Below are positions 6,617-8,589 of a stretch of DNA of 8,589 nucleotides, one piece after another. Where the stretch lies: positions 1-8,589 of the forward strand of contig CAIZGA010000083.1 of NCBI GenBank assembly GCA_903932385.1, given 5' to 3'. Source of the DNA: an uncultured Acidobacteriota bacterium (lineage in GTDB: Bacteria > Acidobacteriota > Terriglobia > Terriglobales > Acidobacteriaceae). Under the pieces are notes generated by a model that did no database searches, had not been told where the DNA came from, and saw only the letters and a program-made list of their open reading frames with translations. Both the position numbers and the translations under genes were made by a program. Within the stretch, counting starts at the first letter, position 1. Every line of letters begins with the position of its first letter.

Positions 6617-8589
6617 ATGCATAGACATGTTTGTTCGTATCTGTTGGGCCTGATTTTTCTGCCTTGCATACCAATTGGCTCCGCGCAAGCCCAGTCCGGG
6701 CCCGTGGACTGGGTGAATCAGTACATCGGCACAGCTGCCGAGGGGCAAACATTTCCCATCGCCGGGCTGCCGCATGCCATGACGGATTGGACTCCGCAGA
6801 CACGCGAAGGCAACGTGAAGTGTGTTGCGCCCTACTATTTCGATGACAAACGCATTCAGGGATTTCGCGGCAGCAACTTCATGAGCGGTTCCTGCATGAT
6901 GGACTACGGTAGTTTGACCCTCATGCCCATCAGCGGGGCCTTGCGTTTGGATGACAAAGAGCGGGCATCGATCTTCAACCGCACGAGCGAGCAGGCAGCG
7001 CCGTATCGCTACGCTGTCACACTGGACGATTACAAAATCGATGCGCAAATGACCGGAACTACGCGGGCCGAGATGTTGCAGTTTCGTTATCGGCAAAGTG
7101 GAAAAGCATGGCTGCTGATTGAGTGCAATTCCAATCCAAACGAAGGCGAAGTACGCGTGGATACGGAGCGCAATGAAGTGATTGTGATTAACCCAGTGCG
7201 CCGGCAGTATGCAGGCAGCGGAAAGCCAGCCGGGTTCAGCAGTTACTTTGTAATTCAGTTTGATCATCCGTTGCATGTTGGCGGTACGTGGACCGGAAAC
7301 GGCGCGGGCAAGAATCGGCATGTAGGCAGCACATCGCAGAGCGGAAATGGCGGCGCGCCCGGCACGTATATCTCATTCGATTTGCGTCCAGAAGAAACAG
7401 TGACGGTGAAGGTCGGCAGCTCTTTCACCAGCGTGGAGGAAGCACGCCGCAACTTGAAGGCAGAAATTGCGGACTGGGACTTTCAGCAGCTTGTCGGCCG
7501 TGTGCGTGCAGAGTGGAATCGCCAGTTGGGCAGCATCACCATTGATGCCGATGAAACGCATAAGCGAATTTTCTACACCGCTTTGTATCACTCCTTGTTA
7601 TTGCCGCGAACCTATAGCGATGTCAGCGGAACGTATCCGCGCTTTGCTGGGCATGGCGAAATAGAAACTGCAAATGGATTTACATATTACTGCGACTATT
7701 CGCTATGGGATACATTCCGCGCGCAGCATCCTTTGCTGACATTGTTGCAACCGGACCACGAACTCGACATGGTGAAATCGCTGATTGCGAAAGGGGAGCA
7801 GGGAGGATTCTTGCCGGAGTTTCCCATGTGGAACAGTTACACGGCAGAGATGATCGGCGACCACGGTGTGGCAGAGATTGCCGATGCTTACGCGAAAGGC
7901 ATCCGCGATTTTGACACAGAAGCAGCTTATCGGCTGATGCGTAAGAACGCCACGGAACTTCCAGCTTCTACTCAACTCTATAAGGATGGCGAAGGTCGTC
8001 GCGGGCTGACGAGTTATCTGAAGTACGGATACATACCGCTGGAAGATCCAGTGGCCGATGCCTTTCATACTGGTGAACAAGTATCGCGAACGTTGGAATA
8101 TGCATACGATGATTTTCTGGTGGGCGAAATGGCCAGTGCGCTGGGGCATGACGCCGACGCGAAAACATTTTCCAAACGCGCACAGAACTATCAAAACGTA
8201 ATTGACGTACAGACTGGCTTCGCGCGTGGCCGCCACGCTGATGGCAGATGGGACACGCCATTCAATCCGGCAGGGCAGTACAGGTACATTACCGAAGGCC
8301 TGCCATACCAGTACACATTCTTCGCATTGCAGGATATCGATGGATTGATAGCACGTCTCGGCGGGCGTGATGCGTTTGTTGCAAAATTGGACGGTCTATT
8401 CGCCGGTAATTATTACGATCACGGCAACGAGCCCAGCCACCACATAGCCTATTTGTATGACAACGCCGGCGCAGCATGGAAGACGCAGCAGCATGTGCGT
8501 AACATCATGGACACGCTCTACACCGATGCGCCGAATGGCTTGGCGGGCAACGATGACGCGGGTCAAATGTCGGCCTGGTACGTGATGAG
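6617..8589 (+). CDS. GH92-family alpha-mannosidase-like glycoside hydrolase (3' end outside window)
   Basis: The frame is open from the ATG at 6617 to the window edge: 657 full codons and no stop. GH92 enzymes are usually about 720-780 residues, so only the C-terminal end is missing. They are Ca2+-dependent inverting exo-alpha-mannosidases (1,2-, 1,3-, 1,4- or 1,6-specific). A Sec signal peptide covers about 1-25 (MHRHVCSYLLGLIFLP, cleavage near SAQA), so the protein is exported. The N-terminal beta-domain starts at VNQYIGT (33-39). The catalytic (alpha/alpha)6 domain shows SLWDTFRAQHPLL (362-374), GGFLPEFPMWNSYTAEMIG, FARGRHADGRWDTPFNP, TEGLPYQYTFF with Glu560 as candidate general acid, GNEPSHHIAYLYD (603-615), and GNDDAGQMSAWYVM ending the window, with Asp646/Asp647 as candidate base region. 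The N-domain motif is GFRGSNFMSGS (82-92) instead of the GFSHTHLSG common in the family, which suggests a distinct subgroup. Exact linkage specificity cannot be read. The start has no clear Shine-Dalgarno; in-frame TTG (6587) and GTG (6593) are alternatives but give worse signal peptides. Confidence 0.92.
   Translation, partial: MHRHVCSYLLGLIFLPCIPIGSAQAQSGPVDWVNQYIGTAAEGQTFPIAGLPHAMTDWTPQTREGNVKCVAPYYFDDKRIQGFRGSNFMSGSCMMDYGSLTLMPISGALRLDDKERASIFNRTSEQAAPYRYAVTLDDYKIDAQMTGTTRAEMLQFRYRQSGKAWLLIECNSNPNEGEVRVDTERNEVIVINPVRRQYAGSGKPAGFSSYFVIQFDHPLHVGGTWTGNGAGKNRHVGSTSQSGNGGAPGTYISFDLRPEETVTVKVGSSFTSVEEARRNLKAEIADWDFQQLVGRVRAEWNRQLGSITIDADETHKRIFYTALYHSLLLPRTYSDVSGTYPRFAGHGEIETANGFTYYCDYSLWDTFRAQHPLLTLLQPDHELDMVKSLIAKGEQGGFLPEFPMWNSYTAEMIGDHGVAEIADAYAKGIRDFDTEAAYRLMRKNATELPASTQLYKDGEGRRGLTSYLKYGYIPLEDPVADAFHTGEQVSRTLEYAYDDFLVGEMASALGHDADAKTFSKRAQNYQNVIDVQTGFARGRHADGRWDTPFNPAGQYRYITEGLPYQYTFFALQDIDGLIARLGGRDAFVAKLDGLFAGNYYDHGNEPSHHIAYLYDNAGAAWKTQQHVRNIMDTLYTDAPNGLAGNDDAGQMSAWYVM

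Noticed and set aside
6656..6667. Cys17 of the GH92 signal peptide as a lipobox cysteine (FLPC)
   Set aside because: Pro at the -1 position is not accepted in a lipobox, where Gly, Ala or Ser is expected. The later SAQA site fits ordinary signal peptidase cleavage.
6572..7321. A 249-residue open frame on the minus strand at the start of the GH92 gene
   Set aside because: It overlaps the clear GH92 frame, has no ribosome binding site of note, and its translation shows no recognisable domain. It is an antisense shadow.
7703..8236. A 177-residue open frame on the minus strand inside the GH92 gene
   Set aside because: The + strand carries conserved GH92 motifs through the whole interval. The minus frame shows no domain pattern, so it is a shadow.
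1..8589. Search for CRISPR arrays, tRNAs, insertion-sequence ends, phage or toxin-antitoxin genes
   Set aside because: No regularly spaced repeats, cloverleaf-like segments, transposase frames with flanking inverted repeats, or small paired genes were seen. Nearly all of the sequence is accounted for by five complete or partial envelope and enzyme genes plus one small membrane protein.

Overview
The window looks like chromosomal DNA of an Acidobacteriota soil bacterium, most likely class Terriglobia (Granulicella/Terriglobus/Edaphobacter-like). This is inferred from three things. The GC content looks moderately high by eye. There is a TonB-dependent receptor with an N-terminal carboxypeptidase-regulatory-like (Oar-type) domain. 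Just upstream of that receptor is a small HxH/CxxC membrane protein of the DUF2946 type. No 16S rRNA or other taxonomic marker is present, so the lineage is not proven.

Layout, left to right: (1) the last 40 codons of a + strand gene, probably an outer-membrane beta-barrel protein, closed by a clear rho-independent terminator (150-181). (2) A + strand TonB-dependent receptor of BtuB/siderophore-receptor architecture (235-2304). (3) Tail to tail with it, only 14 nt away, a leftward pair: a small membrane protein with clustered His and Cys (5316-5002), then a second TonB-dependent receptor (4958-2319) with a strong Shine-Dalgarno. (4) A 147-nt divergent intergenic region with mirrored TATACT boxes. 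(5) A + strand UbiA-superfamily integral membrane prenyltransferase, closest to the polyprenyl-phosphate phosphoribosyltransferase (DPPR synthase) type (5464-6489). (6) A + strand GH92 alpha-mannosidase-like exo-glycosidase with a signal peptide, cut off by the right end of the window (6617 to the end). It is open without a stop for 657 codons.

How they might work together: two receptors and a probable beta-barrel make the left two thirds an envelope/uptake region. The HxH-CxxC protein and the second receptor look like one transcription unit and are the best candidate for a small metal-acquisition or metal-handling module. The UbiA enzyme (lipid-linked sugar or prenyl transfer in the inner membrane) and the GH92 enzyme (secreted mannoside hydrolysis) face the same way but are 127 nt apart. 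GH92 has promoter- and operator-like sequence of its own, so they need not be co-expressed.

No tRNA, rRNA, CRISPR array, insertion sequence or prophage signal was seen. Most of the window is ordinary envelope and carbohydrate biology. The less ordinary points are the His/Cys protein plus receptor pair, the receptor's six cysteines in three close pairs, the acidic-motif substitutions in the UbiA protein, and the variant N-terminal motif of the GH92 enzyme.
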